Part shown: positions 9,067-19,862 of the stretch, one piece after another
Position numbering within the stretch: position 1 is the first letter of the stretch
Layout of the letters: the number at the start of each line of letters is the position of its first letter
Assembly: GCF_016722925.1 (NCBI RefSeq)
Contig: NZ_JAEQNC010000004.1
Coordinates: 393,529-457,528, forward strand
DNA: 64,000 nucleotides
DNA from: Phytoamicus setariae
Lineage (GTDB): Bacteria; Pseudomonadota; Alphaproteobacteria; Rhizobiales; Rhizobiaceae
Reading direction: 5' to 3'
Notes under the pieces: generated by a model
The model's input: only the letters and a program-made list of their open reading frames with translations
Database searches by the model: none
Told to the model about the DNA's origin: nothing
Translations under genes and position numbers: made by a program

Positions 9067-10926
9067 CTATCTCTGGTGCGCCCGAATTACCTTCAGGAAG
9101 GCATCGCCATAGCGCTCCAGCTTTGACTGGCCAACGCCTGAGATGCCGAGCAGGGCGTCGCGGCTCGTCGGCCGGTCGGTCGCGAATGCGACCAAGGTTG
9201 TGTCGGGAAAGACGACGTAGGGTGGGACCGAGAGTTCCTTGGCGATCGCCATGCGTGCGGCGCGCAGCGCCTCGAAAAGCTCCATATCGGACCCTTCCAG
9301 CGCAGCTTTGGCATTGGCCGAACTCGGTGACGCCGATCTCGATGCCTTTCCCTTGGTCGGCCGGTCCGTGCGGAAGCGAACCTCGCGTTCGCGTTTGAAG
9401 ACGGCACGGGCCTCGGGCTCCAGCTTGAGTGCGCCGTAGGCCTCGTGATCGACGCTGATGAAGCCGGCGGCGAGAAGCTGGCGATAGACCGACTGCCAGG
9501 TTTTGGAAGCAATCTCCTTGCCCGCACCGAACACCGGCATATCGGCGTGGCCGAAGCGGGTGGTCTTCTCATTCTCGTTGCCCAGCAGCACGTCGATGAG
9601 GTGGCCGGTGCCGAAGCGCTCGCCAGTCCGGTAGATCGCCGCCAATGCCTTGATGGCAGCGTCGGTGCCGTCCCAGGTTTCGACGGGTTTGAGGCAGGTG
9701 TCGCAATTGCCGCATCCACCCGCATGCGCCTCGCCGAAATGGCCGAGGATTGCCTGCCGGCGGCAGCCGGGAGTTTCGCAGATTGCAAGCAGCGCATTGA
9801 GCTTGGCGCGTTCGACACGCTTGATATCGTCGCCCGAGGTGCCGCCGTCGATCATTCGTCCGCGCTGGATGACATCGGCCATGCCATAGGCCATCCAGAC
9901 ATCCGACGGCAGTCCGTCGCGCCCGGCGCGGCCGGTTTCCTGATAATAGGCCTCGACCGAGCCCGGCAGATCGAGATGGGCGACATAGCGCACGTTCGGC
10001 TTGTCGATGCCCATGCCGAAAGCAACGGTGGCGACCAGGCAAAGATCCTCCTCCTTCAGGAAGGCATCCTGATTGGCGTCGCGAACGCTACGGTCCATAC
10101 CGGCGTGATAGGCGAGCGAGCGCACCCCTTGGGCGTTCAGCCATTCGGCCGTGTCCTCGACCTTGGCGCGCGACAGGCAGTAGACGATGCCGCTTACCCC
10201 TTGGTGGCGCGACAGGAAGCGTAAAAGCTGCTGGCGCGGCTGGTCGCGCTCGACGATCTCATAGGCGATGTTGGGGCGGTCGAACGAGGTCGTGAACACC
10301 TCCGCCGAACCAAGCGCCAGTTTGTCGATGATATCTTCGCGGGTATGGGGATCGGCCGTCGCCGTCAACGCCATGCGCGGCACGCCGGGATAAGATTCGG
10401 CGAGTTGGCCGAGTTCTCGATATTCCGGCCGGAAATCGTGCCCCCATTGGGAAACGCAATGCGCTTCGTCTATGGCAAACAGCGCAATCCTCGCATCGCC
10501 GATCATCTCCTTGAAGGCGGGCGTGACGATGCGCTCGGGCGTGACGTAGAGCAGATCAAGCTCGCCGCTGGCAATGGCGCGGCGGACATCTACGAACTCT
10601 TCGCGCGTCAGGGAGGAATTGAGCGCGGCGGCGCGCACACCCAGCTGTTTTAGCGCCTCCACCTGGTCGCGCATCAGCGCGATCAACGGCGAAACGACAA
10701 TGCCGACACCATCGCGGCAGAGCGCCGGAATTTGGAAGCACAGCGATTTGCCTGCACCGGTCGGAAACAGCACGACCGCATCGCCACCCGAGACCACCTG
10801 GCTGACCACGGCAGCCTGCTTGCCCCGGAAAGAGGAGTAGCCGTAGACCCGCTTGAGGATGGCAAGCGGATTTCGGGTGCCCTCGTCGTCAAACAGGGGA
10901 TCGATGCGGTCTTGTAGCTGCGTCAT
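9067..10926 (-). CDS. recQ: ATP-dependent DNA helicase RecQ
   Basis: 619 residues from the ATG at 10926. Helicase motifs in order: Walker A FPTGAGKS at about residues 54-61, the DEAH box [19 protein letters not shown], and the motif VI region [12 protein letters not shown]. These are followed by a four-Cys zinc site (CETPGCRRQ then CGNCDTC) of the RQC region and a C-terminal HRDC domain ([16 protein letters not shown], then [16 protein letters not shown]). The full RecQ architecture is intact. RecQ is a 3'-5' helicase in recombination repair and replication fork rescue in the cytoplasm. It is a single gene lying downstream of gdh on the same strand but 177 bases away. Confidence 0.97.
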   Translation of the reverse strand: MTQLQDRIDPLFDDEGTRNPLAILKRVYGYSSFRGKQAAVVSQVVSGGDAVVLFPTGAGKSLCFQIPALCRDGVGIVVSPLIALMRDQVEALKQLGVRAAALNSSLTREEFVDVRRAIASGELDLLYVTPERIVTPAFKEMIGDARIALFAIDEAHCVSQWGHDFRPEYRELGQLAESYPGVPRMALTATADPHTREDIIDKLALGSAEVFTTSFDRPNIAYEIVERDQPRQQLLRFLSRHQGVSGIVYCLSRAKVEDTAEWLNAQGVRSLAYHAGMDRSVRDANQDAFLKEEDLCLVATVAFGMGIDKPNVRYVAHLDLPGSVEAYYQETGRAGRDGLPSDVWMAYGMADVIQRGRMIDGGTSGDDIKRVERAKLNALLAICETPGCRRQAILGHFGEAHAGGCGNCDTCLKPVETWDGTDAAIKALAAIYRTGERFGTGHLIDVLLGNENEKTTRFGHADMPVFGAGKEIASKTWQSVYRQLLAAGFISVDHEAYGALKLEPEARAVFKREREVRFRTDRPTKGKASRSASPSSANAKAALEGSDMELFEALRAARMAIAKELSVPPYVVFPDTTLVAFATDRPTSRDALLGISGVGQSKLERYGDAFLKVIRAHQR

Positions 10927-11103
10927 GGGGTCGCTTTCGTAAGAGGACCCCGTTATGGCACAAGTAGAGCGCAGGCCGCGAGTGCCTGCGGGAACGGTAC
11001 CCAAATTAATGTCGCCCCCCGGGAAAAGTGACTCTGACGCTCCACAAGATCCACACCGCGGCGCTACGTCCGGCTCTTAGGCGGTACGTGCCAAAGCGCA
11101 AAT

Positions 11104-14100
11104 CTAATCCTTTCTCACCATGTCGCGTGCAAGATCGGTCAGCAAACCGGCGGCAACGGTCATCCGCGCAAGATTCAGGTCGCCGCTGTCGCTGAGGCCA
11201 GACAGCTCCTCGGCAATGCGATTGATGCGGACACGATCTTCAGCGTGCCAGGCCTGTACCGGCAGTTTCTCTTTGCCGTAGTCCGCGAGTGCCGCAATGA
11301 CGATGTCGCGCCGGGAACTGGCGATCTGGTCGATGCTGCGAGCCAGAGCCAGATTTTCATAGTGGTCCGAGGTGACGATCCTGCTGCCTGCAACGAGAAG
11401 GCGGCCGACACGGAAAGTCTGCGACACGGCAAAGTAGCTTTCGGCGGCGCGTGCGAGCGGCTCGCCGGTGCGATCGGCAATCTGCATGATCTCCGGCACC
11501 AGTGCCAGGCTCAAGAGACCGGCAATTTCCTCGGCAAGCTTCTCCGGCACTCCGGCCTCCTGATACTCGGCCTTGCGTGCGGCGATTTCCGGCGGCATCT
11601 GGCTGGCGAAAATCGGCTTGAGTTTCTTGAGAGCGACCTGAACCCGGCTGACGATTTCCGACGTATCACCCTTCAGCGTGCCGGTCTTCAGAAGCAGGCG
11701 CGTCAGCAGCGTGAAGACATGGCCGGTTTCCTCATAGATGCGGTTTTGCATCTGGCCGGAGATTCGACCGTCAAGTGCATCCGTTTCAGTCCAGAGCCGC
11801 GCAAGGTCGAAACCATCACGGGCGACGATCGAGGCCCGTACCACGTCCGATGCCGAGGCCGCGGTCGCGTCCATCATGCTGACAGCAAAGGCCGGGCCAC
11901 CGCGGTTGATCGCCTCGTTGGCCAGAACGGTTGCAACGATTTCACGCTTCAGCCGATGGCCAGCAATATCGGCAGCATGCGATTTCTGCATTTTGGCCGG
12001 GAAGTATTCGGCAAGGGTCGCGGCGAAATAGGGATCATCAGGCAATTGGCTTGCCACCAGCGCGTCGAAGAGCACGATCTTGGCATAGGACAGCAGAACA
12101 CCGATCTCCGGACGGGTTAGCGGCTTTCCGGCGGCGTAGCGTTCGGAAAAAGCAACATCATCAGGCAGTGTTTCAACTTTGCGGTTCAGTTGCTTGGCGC
12201 TTTCGAGCACGGTCATGAAGCGTGCGAGCTCCAGCCCGTTTGCCGTACCCTTGCGTTCAGTCAGCGAAATCGCCAACGATTGCAGGTAGTTATTGCGAAG
12301 AACGAGCGCGGCAACCTCTTCGGTCATCGACGGCAGAAGCTGGTCGCGCTTTGCCCGTGTCAGCCGTCCATCGTGCATGGCTGCGGCAAGCGCAATCTTG
12401 ATGTTCACCTCGACGTCCGAGGTGTTGACGCCGGCTGAGTTGTCGATGGCGTCGGAGTTGCACCGTCCGCCGTTCAGACAATAGGCGATACGCCCCCTCT
12501 GCGTGACGCCGAGATTGGCGCCCTCGCCGATCACCTTGGCGCGCACCTCCTCAGCAGCAATGCGGATCGGATCGTTGGCGCGGTCGCCGACTGCAGCGTC
12601 CGATTCCGCCAGCGATTTGACATATGTGCCGATGCCGCCGAACCAGAGCAGATCAACCGGGCTCCTGAGGATCGCGGTCATGATCTCGAACGGCGTCGCA
12701 ACGGTCTTGTCGATGCCGATCGCGGAGGCCGCCTCCGGTGTCAGCGTCACGGATTTCGAAGCGCGCGAAATGATCATGGCTCCCTTCGACAGGATGGTCT
12801 TGTCGAAATCCTGCCAGCTGGAGCGAGCGAGATTGAACAGCCGCTGCCGTTCGGCAAGCGTTTTGTCCATATCCGGATCCGGATCGATGAAGATGTCGCG
12901 ATGGTCGAAAGCGGCGACAAGCCGGATTTTCGGCGAAAGCAGCATGCCATTGCCGAAGACATCGCCGGACATGTCGCCGACACCGGCCACCGTGAAAGGC
13001 ATGGTCTGGATATCGATATCCATCTCGCGGAAATGGCGCTTGACCGTTTCCCAGGCGCCGCGAGCCGTGATGCCCATCTTCTTGTGGTCGTAACCCGCCG
13101 AGCCGCCGGAGGCGAAAGCATCGTCCAGCCAGAAGCCTGCTTCCTGCGCCAGGGCATTGGCGGTATCGGAAAAGGTTGCCGTGCCCTTGTCAGCCGCGAC
13201 GACGAAGTAGGGATCGTCGCCGTCGAGGCGAACGGTGTCTGGTGGCGGCACGATATCGAAGCCTGAAATATTGTCGGTGATCGACAGCAGCGTGCGGATG
13301 TAAGTCTTGTAGGCATCGCGGCCGGCGTTGAAGATCTCGTCGCGGTTGCCGCCGACAGGAAGTTTCTTCGGATAGAAGCCGCCCTTGGCACCAACAGGCA
13401 CAATGACAGCATTCTTGACCTGCTGGGCCTTCACCAAACCCAGCACTTCCGTCCGGTAATCCTCTGCGCGATCCGACCAGCGCAGTCCACCGCGCGCCAC
13501 CCGTCCAAACCGCAAGTGCACGCCTTCGACTTCGACGCCGTATACGAAGATCTCCCGGAACGGCCGTGGTTCCGGCAGCCCGTCGACCAGCATCGGATCG
13601 AGCTTGATTGCGAGCATCGCCTTCGGCGAGCCATCCGGATTGCGCTGGAAGTAGTTGGTGCGAAGCGTCGCGTCGATGCTGTTGACATAACGGCGAAGGA
13701 TGCGGTCATCGTCGAGGCTTGGCACTTCGGCGAGAGCTGTTTCGATCATTGCGTGCAGGTCTTCGAGCGTCTTTGGGCGGGACTTTTCGGCCAGCTTGGT
13801 GTCGAACGCATCATGGAAGAGGCGGAACATGGCAGCGGCAATGGCCGGATATTTATCCAGTGTCGCGGCAATATAATCCTGCGAGTAGGCGATGCCTGCC
13901 TGACGCAGATAACGCGCATAGGCCCGCAGCACATTGGTTTCGCGCGCCGACAAACCCGCAGACAGGATCAGCCGATTGAAGCTGTCATTGTCGATCGTCT
14001 CGTCAAAGGCGGAAACGAAGGCTTCTTCCAATGCGGCCCCGTGCCGCTCCAGATCAATCGTGCCGCCGTTGCGGGCTTCGATTTCCATATCGTGCAGGAC

Positions 14101-15885
14101 GACGAGTGTCGTCACACCCTCGGCAGCCGGCACCTCTATATCGAATGTTTGCTCGCTGACGACGTTGAAGCCGAGATTTTCAAGGAGCGGAACGCGACGT
14201 GACAGTGCCAGTTGGCCGCCAGCGTGGAAGATCTTCAGCGACAGGACCGGGTCGGGCTCTTCCTCGCGGTAATAGAATTCGATGCGGATCGGCTCGCCGC
14301 CAGCGCAGGCAAGGATGTTGGCGAGATCGGATACAGTTTCTTCGGGTGTGAAGGAATCCTGAAAGGCGTTGCTGACGCCGATCGCCGGGGCCTTGTGTCC
14401 CGCCAGTGCCTGGAAGCGATCGTCCCAACGCGCGGTGATGCCGCGGATCGTCTCTTCGAGCTTCGCCTGGGGAATTCGCGGTGTCTCGCCGCCTGAGCGT
14501 CCGATGATGAAATGCACGCGCGCGACCCCACCTTCGGGAAAGGCCGGATAGTAGGCGGAGACGCGGCCGTCATAGACGGTCTTCAAATAGGTGCCGATCT
14601 TCTCGCGGACAATGGAATCATACTCTTCGCGCGGCACGTAGACGATGACCGAGACGAAACGGTCGAAGTGGTCGATGCGCGGCAGCACCCGCACCCGCGG
14701 CCGGTCCGCCAGATCATTGATCTGCTCGGCGAAGGTTGCCAACAAAGTCGTATCGATCTGGAAGAGATCGTCACGCGGATAGTATTCCAGCGTATTGGCC
14801 AGCATGCGGCCCGAATGGCTCATCGGGTCGAAGCCAAAGTGGGCCTTTACCCGCTCGATCTTCGAGCGCAGCAGTGGGATCTCGTCTGCGGCCGACGTGT
14901 AGGCCGTCGACGTGAAGAGGCCGACAATGCGCAGCTCGCCGGTGACGTTGCCCATGTCGTCGAAACGCTTGACGCCCACGTAGTCCATGTAGCTGCGTCG
15001 GTGTACGACCGATTTGACGTTGGCCTTGGTAACGATCAGGAAATCCTCGCCATCGAGAAATGCGAGGATTTCGGGCGTGGTGGTCACGGCATCCTTGCCC
15101 GCGCGCAAGACGCGCACATCCGGATCCGACAGGATGCCGAGACCAGCACCTTCGTCGCGCTCGACTTTCGCATGCAATCCCCTGCCGGAATAGATATATT
15201 CCCGCATGCCGAGGAACGTGAAGTTCTCGTCGCGCAACCATCTGAGGAACGCGAGTGCCTCGTCGCGATCGGCCCTGTTGTAGCCCGCACTATAGGCCGA
15301 TAGCTCGGCAATCACCGCATCCAGCTTGGTGAGCATCGGCCTCCAGTCGGTGACGGTAAGCCGTACCTGTTCCAGCACCGATTTCACGCGCTTCGTCAGC
15401 TCGGCAGATTGTAGCGTTGTCAGAGGCGCGAGGTGAATTTGAATGTGACTGACGCGATTTGCCGGAGCACCCCGACGTTCGGCTGAATAGAGTTCCGGAG
15501 CCTTGCCTTCCTCGGTCACCAAGATTGGATGAACCGCCATATGGAGATCGCGATAGCTGCTTGTCACCTCCCCCATGACCGACTCGTAGAGGAACGGCAT
15601 GTTGTGGTCAGTCACGGAAAGCACGGAGACAGCCACTCCGCCCGGCTCGACGTTCGCGATCGGTTCGATGCTGACGCGCGGCACCTTGCCGTTCCATCTG
15701 GCGAGCTCACCGGCCGAGTGCACGGCCGCATATGCCAGCATTTCAGGAGTATATTGTTTGAGATCGTCGTCGCTGGCCCGTTTGAAGAGAATTTCGGGGT
15801 CGAGGTAAAGACCGCCGGTCGCTGCAGCAACTTTCGCCGCAATGTCGAATTGCTTTTCCCGCTTGGCATCAAGTCTTTCAGCCAC
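11104..15885 (-). CDS. gdhB: NAD-specific glutamate dehydrogenase, large (180 kDa) class
   Basis: 1593 residues, matching the GDH180 class of proteobacteria and actinobacteria, which is far longer than ordinary 450-residue GDH. The start is GTG at 15885, chosen for the GGAGGAG ribosome site just upstream and for the N-terminal run AERLDAKREKQFDIAAKV. The catalytic core is in the C-terminal half, with RGGLRWSDRAEDYRTEVLGL, VPVGAKGGFYPKKLP and GGSAGYDHKKMGITARGAW; the long N-terminal half carries ACT-like regulatory modules. It oxidises glutamate to 2-oxoglutarate plus ammonium with NAD, feeding amino-acid carbon into the TCA cycle. It is monocistronic here. The symbol gdhB follows usage in Pseudomonas; gdhZ is also used. 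Confidence 0.95.
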   Translation of the reverse strand: MAERLDAKREKQFDIAAKVAAATGGLYLDPEILFKRASDDDLKQYTPEMLAYAAVHSAGELARWNGKVPRVSIEPIANVEPGGVAVSVLSVTDHNMPFLYESVMGEVTSSYRDLHMAVHPILVTEEGKAPELYSAERRGAPANRVSHIQIHLAPLTTLQSAELTKRVKSVLEQVRLTVTDWRPMLTKLDAVIAELSAYSAGYNRADRDEALAFLRWLRDENFTFLGMREYIYSGRGLHAKVERDEGAGLGILSDPDVRVLRAGKDAVTTTPEILAFLDGEDFLIVTKANVKSVVHRRSYMDYVGVKRFDDMGNVTGELRIVGLFTSTAYTSAADEIPLLRSKIERVKAHFGFDPMSHSGRMLANTLEYYPRDDLFQIDTTLLATFAEQINDLADRPRVRVLPRIDHFDRFVSVIVYVPREEYDSIVREKIGTYLKTVYDGRVSAYYPAFPEGGVARVHFIIGRSGGETPRIPQAKLEETIRGITARWDDRFQALAGHKAPAIGVSNAFQDSFTPEETVSDLANILACAGGEPIRIEFYYREEEPDPVLSLKIFHAGGQLALSRRVPLLENLGFNVVSEQTFDIEVPAAEGVTTLVVLHDMEIEARNGGTIDLERHGAALEEAFVSAFDETIDNDSFNRLILSAGLSARETNVLRAYARYLRQAGIAYSQDYIAATLDKYPAIAAAMFRLFHDAFDTKLAEKSRPKTLEDLHAMIETALAEVPSLDDDRILRRYVNSIDATLRTNYFQRNPDGSPKAMLAIKLDPMLVDGLPEPRPFREIFVYGVEVEGVHLRFGRVARGGLRWSDRAEDYRTEVLGLVKAQQVKNAVIVPVGAKGGFYPKKLPVGGNRDEIFNAGRDAYKTYIRTLLSITDNISGFDIVPPPDTVRLDGDDPYFVVAADKGTATFSDTANALAQEAGFWLDDAFASGGSAGYDHKKMGITARGAWETVKRHFREMDIDIQTMPFTVAGVGDMSGDVFGNGMLLSPKIRLVAAFDHRDIFIDPDPDMDKTLAERQRLFNLARSSWQDFDKTILSKGAMIISRASKSVTLTPEAASAIGIDKTVATPFEIMTAILRSPVDLLWFGGIGTYVKSLAESDAAVGDRANDPIRIAAEEVRAKVIGEGANLGVTQRGRIAYCLNGGRCNSDAIDNSAGVNTSDVEVNIKIALAAAMHDGRLTRAKRDQLLPSMTEEVAALVLRNNYLQSLAISLTERKGTANGLELARFMTVLESAKQLNRKVETLPDDVAFSERYAAGKPLTRPEIGVLLSYAKIVLFDALVASQLPDDPYFAATLAEYFPAKMQKSHAADIAGHRLKREIVATVLANEAINRGGPAFAVSMMDATAASASDVVRASIVARDGFDLARLWTETDALDGRISGQMQNRIYEETGHVFTLLTRLLLKTGTLKGDTSEIVSRVQVALKKLKPIFASQMPPEIAARKAEYQEAGVPEKLAEEIAGLLSLALVPEIMQIADRTGEPLARAAESYFAVSQTFRVGRLLVAGSRIVTSDHYENLALARSIDQIASSRRDIVIAALADYGKEKLPVQAWHAEDRVRINRIAEELSGLSDSGDLNLARMTVAAGLLTDLARDMVRKD

Positions 15886-16215
15886 TGATCTCTCCTCCGC
15901 TTGGCATGCTCCGTTGGTCAAGATACCCGGCGATCGTGGCCACTGCCACTTTTCAATTCATGTTTCGGAAATTATTCTTTTACACCCCCGCAGCGAGGAA
16001 CACCCTTCGCTACAACTCGCACAACTAACCCGAACGGAACCGAGGACCCACCGCCTTGGCAAGATCCAATGTCGCGCCGCGGTCGTAGGCATCTGCTACA
16101 CCCTGTGTAAACGCCAGAGTTGAAGGGGCAGTTCGACTAGAATGCTCCGGATGCGCGTCTGCATTCCTAGATACATATCACGTCACACAAACAGGCCGGA
16201 GGCGTGACAGCACCG
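15886..16215. other. 330-base gap between gdh and the amine operon, no gene seen
   Basis: Open frames in this gap lack ribosome sites and family features. It holds the gdh promoter (leftward, near 15890-16000) and whatever terminates the cupin transcript arriving from the right. No hairpin with a T-run is obvious on the minus strand. Confidence 0.5.
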
Positions 16216-16578
16216 TTAGGCTTTGGCAAGGATGAAAAACACCTTGCGAACCGGCGTCAGATTTTCCCAAGTTCCTTCAAAGCCTGCCGACACCACGAAG
16301 GTATCACCTGGACCAAACACGCGAGATATGCCTGCCTTATCGGTAAGCCGCACGGAGCCTTCAAGGATATGGCACAGCTCGTCATAATCGCAATGGCAGC
16401 GCTCGAGATGCGGTTCAGCCTCCCAGATGCCCGCGATCGCCCCTCGATCCCGCGCCTCGAAATGGCGCCAGCTCTGCGCGCGATAGGGCGTATCGACGAC
16501 GGTCGGGTCGGATGTTTCCGTGGTGCGCGGCGCAATTTTCGCAGCGTCAAATCCAATGACATTGGCTGGATCGGTCAC
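16216..16578 (-). CDS. small cupin protein (EutQ/DUF861-like)
   Basis: 120 residues from a GTG start at 16578 with GAGGACTGAAA before it. One cupin barrel with the segments CHCDYDELCHILEGSVRLTD and FGPGDTFVVSAGFEGTWENL, the arrangement of DUF861/EutQ-type cupins. It is the last gene of the leftward amine operon, 27 bases after the FAD oxidoreductase. Such cupins often accompany amine oxidases and polyamine dehydrogenases. Its reaction is unknown: a metal-dependent isomerase or a binding role are both possible. Confidence 0.82.
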   Translation of the reverse strand: MTDPANVIGFDAAKIAPRTTETSDPTVVDTPYRAQSWRHFEARDRGAIAGIWEAEPHLERCHCDYDELCHILEGSVRLTDKAGISRVFGPGDTFVVSAGFEGTWENLTPVRKVFFILAKA

Positions 16579-16605
16579 TTTCAGTCCTCTTTCTTGTTCG
16601 TAGCC

Positions 16606-17994
16606 TTAGGAAGCAAAGCCGACGCCGATGCGATCGAGCGCGCGCAACATCGGGGAACGCCGGCCGGTCTCATCCTCGCGAGCAAGATCGCGTTGGGTCC
16701 ACCGGACGGCAATGTCGCAGAATGGCTCCGGTGGGAAGGGCACAGGACGGCTGCGCAACATCCGCAATTCCGTCCGCTCGGTACGCTTTCCCTCAAGAAG
16801 ATCGAGCATCGCCAATGCCGCGAAACGCGAGGCCGATACGCCTTGGCCGGTGAAGCCGAGCGCATAGGCAAGATGGCCAGCGTACGCGGTTCCGGCAAAA
16901 AACGTCGTGCGTGCTGACGTGTCGATAATGCCGCCCCAGCGATGGTCGAACCGTACCCCTGCGAGCGCCGGGAATGCCGCCGAAAAGTTGGCCTCGAGTG
17001 TCGCAAAGCTTTTCGCGCGATCCAGCAGTTCAGGGTCTCGGCGTCCGCCGCGATGATAGATTGCATCAAACCCGCCCCAAAGAATCCGGTTGTCTGCCGT
17101 TTTCCGGGAGTAATGGAACTGATTTCCGCAGTCTGCCACGCCGTAATTGCCACTCCATCCGATGGATCGGAACTGTTCGTCGGACAACGGCTCGGTCACG
17201 AGCGAATAATCGAACACGGGAAGAATGGTCGGGCGCAGACGGCGCAGCAGCGGAATATCGGCATTCGTTGCCAAAGCCACTTTGGGCGCCTTCAATATCG
17301 CGTCAGGAGTGCCAAGATAGATGTGGTCGTTCCGTCGCGAGATCGAGGTCACTCTCGAGTTTTCGTGGATTGCAACTCCGGCGGCAAGGCAGGCCGCGCG
17401 AAGGCCGGAAACGAGTTTTCCAGGGTGAACAAGTGCATAATTCGGTTCGAAAAGGCCAGCGACATAGAGCGGGCTGTCCAGTCGCTCCGCGAGATCGCGC
17501 CCCGCCAAAAGCTGCGCATCGATGCCGAAGGAGCCATAGAGCTCCTTCATTGCCCGGAGGGAATCGACCTGCCACGGCTTCGCCGCCACGTTCAGCTTGC
17601 CGGAACGCTGGAACTCGGCGTCAATGCCGTAAGTGCCGAGATCGGCTTCAAGCGCGTCAAGGTTCTGCCGGCCCAGACGAACGAGGGTTTCGGCCTCCCC
17701 CGGCCATCGTGCGACCGCATTGGCTACACCATGCGAAATGCTCGGCGCGCAGAATCCACCGTTGCGGCCGCTGGCAGCCTCGCCGCAACATGCGGCCTCG
17801 ATCACCACGATTTGCGCATCAGGCCAGCGCTCTCGTGCCTTCAACGCGCTCCAGAGCCCTACGAACCCGCCGCCGACAATGGCGATGTCGGCAGATGTGT
17901 CCTGCGCCAGCGGCGGGCAAATGGTCTGCTCGGGCAGTCCCTGCCGCCAAACCGGAAAGCGAAACGCGTCATCAAAGTGGGATTGGCCAGACAT
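16606..17994 (-). CDS. FAD-dependent amine oxidoreductase (DAO family, PuuB/OrdL-like)
   Basis: 462 residues from the second of two adjacent ATGs (17997 and 17994), because AAGGA then sits about six bases upstream. The dinucleotide-binding motif IVGGGFVGLWSA is followed by SGRNGGFCAPSISHG, the pattern of gamma-glutamylputrescine oxidase PuuB and related enzymes. The C-terminal HRWGGIIDTSARTTFF and YALGFTGQGVSASRFAAL segments complete the DAO fold. It would oxidise a primary or secondary amine to an aldehyde with release of hydrogen peroxide. With the aldehyde dehydrogenase at the operon head it makes an amine-to-acid pathway. No gamma-glutamylputrescine synthetase is present in the window, so the substrate may be a free or differently protected amine. 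Confidence 0.88.
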   Translation of the reverse strand: MSGQSHFDDAFRFPVWRQGLPEQTICPPLAQDTSADIAIVGGGFVGLWSALKARERWPDAQIVVIEAACCGEAASGRNGGFCAPSISHGVANAVARWPGEAETLVRLGRQNLDALEADLGTYGIDAEFQRSGKLNVAAKPWQVDSLRAMKELYGSFGIDAQLLAGRDLAERLDSPLYVAGLFEPNYALVHPGKLVSGLRAACLAAGVAIHENSRVTSISRRNDHIYLGTPDAILKAPKVALATNADIPLLRRLRPTILPVFDYSLVTEPLSDEQFRSIGWSGNYGVADCGNQFHYSRKTADNRILWGGFDAIYHRGGRRDPELLDRAKSFATLEANFSAAFPALAGVRFDHRWGGIIDTSARTTFFAGTAYAGHLAYALGFTGQGVSASRFAALAMLDLLEGKRTERTELRMLRSRPVPFPPEPFCDIAVRWTQRDLAREDETGRRSPMLRALDRIGVGFAS

Positions 17995-18137
17995 CATATT
18001 TCCTTGGATACAGGCTGCGTAATTCAATGCCGGACATACCAGCCCCCTGCTCGGCTGAAATGTCAGGCGTCCCAATCCCATTGGTTCCGGTTCGTGCTAC
18101 GCCCAATCCCACTTGCATGGCAATCCCGGTTTTCCGG

Positions 18138-19805
18138 TCACGCCTCCCAAGTCACCGCGCCTCCGCAAATCGTCATGCGCGCAGTCGCCTGCCCGAGTGC
18201 CTCCGGTTCCAGCGCCTCGATATCCATATCCATGAGCACGACGTCCGCGAGCATCCCGGGTCGAAGCCTGCCGAGCCGGTCTTCCGCAAATTGCGCATAG
18301 GCATTGCCGGCGGTGTAGGAATACAAGCTCTCTTCCAGGCTCTGCGATTGCGGTTCCCATGGGGCCGGCATCTCGACGGGCACGACTGCGGCCCGGATAT
18401 TGCCCATGGCATCCACCGGCATGACGGGCCAATCCGTCGAGAATATCACCTTCGCGCCGCTGTCACGGAGCTGCTGACCGGCAAAAGCAAAAGGCTTCTG
18501 TTCCGGGTAAAGCAGACTGTTCAAGCCCTCCTTATCGAAGAAACCGCCAAACGGCGCATGACCGGGCTGAAGGGACGCGATGACATCAAGCTCTGCAAAA
18601 CGCGGCAAATCATCAGGATGCAGCGTTTCGATATGCTCTATCCTGTGCCTGGAGTCGCGTGATCCGTTGGCTGAGCGGGCTGCCTCGAACCCGTCAAGGA
18701 CCCGGCGCACAGCCAGATCGCCGATGGCATGCACTGCGATCTGGAAACCCAACGCATCAGCTCGAATGCAGGCCTCGTTGAACTCCTCTACCCCGAAGAC
18801 CGCGTCGCCATGGTGAGTGGTTCCCGGGTAGGGGCGGACCATCAATGCCGTCCGGCTTTTGATTACCCCATCCAGGAACATCTTCACGCGGCGGCACCAG
18901 AGCATGTCATCGTTCCACCGGCGGCGCATCTCCTCCGCCTCCGCGAAGCGCTCGAGGCCGTCGGTGTTCTTGAAGTGGAACGGAACTTCGACGCGGCAGA
19001 CAAGACGGCCCTCGGAGCGAAGCTCGTCCAGCAATTCAAGAGTATAGAAATTGCCGTCCATGTTATGCAGGCCGGTGATGCCGTGGCGGGCACAGTGTAG
19101 CAGCCCTTGAGCAAGGGCTTCCTTGTCTCGAGCCCGCTGTTCAAGCGTGGGCGTTGGAACCGGATCAGCCCCGGTGGTCATGCCGGCCAGTTCACGCCCG
19201 CCGAAACGTGTGCGCAGAAGGATAGCGGCGAATGCACTGGCTTCCCGCAACTCGCCTGTAGCCCTGCCATCCGCCGCCATCACGATTTCGGCGCCCTGGT
19301 CGACCGCTGCTCCATGAAGAATGCCGGCCAGTTCCAGCGCCGATGTGTTTGCCCAGACCGTATGATGGTCAGTTGAAATCATGGCGAAGGGTCGGTCAGG
19401 GGACACCAGATCGAGGTCTTGCCGCGTTGGGTGACGGTCGGGGCCGATTACCTGATAACTTGCCCCAACACCGAACAGGATTTCATCGTCGGGATACTGG
19501 ATCGAATATGCGGAAACCAAATCACGCAGCTTTTCGATGCCGTATACCCCGGCGAGATCGAGATAGCCGAGTTCCGCCGCGCCGGCGAACAGGTGAACGT
19601 GACTGTCGATGAAGCCGGGCAGAATGGTCGCTCCCATTGCGTCGATGATGCGCGTATCTTCGGTGGCGAGTGCCCGCATATCGCTTGAACCGCCAACCGC
19701 CACGATCTTGTTGCCGGAGATTGCCACGGCTTGGGCGCGAGGCTGTTCAGGGTCGAACGTAATGGCTTTGCCGTTCAAAATTATCAAGTCGGGCCTTACG
19801 ACCAT
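18138..19805 (-). CDS. YtcJ-type amidohydrolase (Amidohydro_3)
   Basis: 555 residues from the ATG at 19805, which has GGAG six bases upstream; two earlier ATGs at 19817 and 19820 are poorer. The metal-binding HxH motif is in LPGFIDSHVHLFAG, and further metal ligands are seen in FQIAVHAIGDLAVRR and RIEHIETLHP; FSTDWPVMPVD supplies the final Asp. This family hydrolyses amide or related C-N bonds in the cytoplasm. It is between the binding protein and the amine oxidase in the operon, so it may release an amine from an imported amide. The gap to the next gene (143 bases) is wider than elsewhere in the operon. Confidence 0.88.
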   Translation of the reverse strand: MVVRPDLIILNGKAITFDPEQPRAQAVAISGNKIVAVGGSSDMRALATEDTRIIDAMGATILPGFIDSHVHLFAGAAELGYLDLAGVYGIEKLRDLVSAYSIQYPDDEILFGVGASYQVIGPDRHPTRQDLDLVSPDRPFAMISTDHHTVWANTSALELAGILHGAAVDQGAEIVMAADGRATGELREASAFAAILLRTRFGGRELAGMTTGADPVPTPTLEQRARDKEALAQGLLHCARHGITGLHNMDGNFYTLELLDELRSEGRLVCRVEVPFHFKNTDGLERFAEAEEMRRRWNDDMLWCRRVKMFLDGVIKSRTALMVRPYPGTTHHGDAVFGVEEFNEACIRADALGFQIAVHAIGDLAVRRVLDGFEAARSANGSRDSRHRIEHIETLHPDDLPRFAELDVIASLQPGHAPFGGFFDKEGLNSLLYPEQKPFAFAGQQLRDSGAKVIFSTDWPVMPVDAMGNIRAAVVPVEMPAPWEPQSQSLEESLYSYTAGNAYAQFAEDRLGRLRPGMLADVVLMDMDIEALEPEALGQATARMTICGGAVTWEA

Positions 19806-19831
19806 TTCCAGCTCCATCATTCTTTGGGAGG

Positions 19832-19852
19832 GGCGCACCTTAGCGGTGCGCC
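19832..19852 (-). promoter_or_regulatory. intergenic hairpin downstream of the PotD-like gene
   Basis: GGCGCACC and GGTGCGCC form a perfect eight-pair stem around a five-base loop, directly after the binding-protein stop on the transcribed strand. There is no T-run, so it is more likely a 3' stabiliser or partial terminator, which would keep the binding-protein message more abundant than the downstream genes. Confidence 0.55.
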
Positions 19853-19862
19853 GTTTTGGTAC

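Noticed and set aside
16942..18662. Long plus-strand frames opposite the amine oxidase gene
   Set aside because: Antisense shadows; the minus-strand protein has clear FAD-binding motifs.
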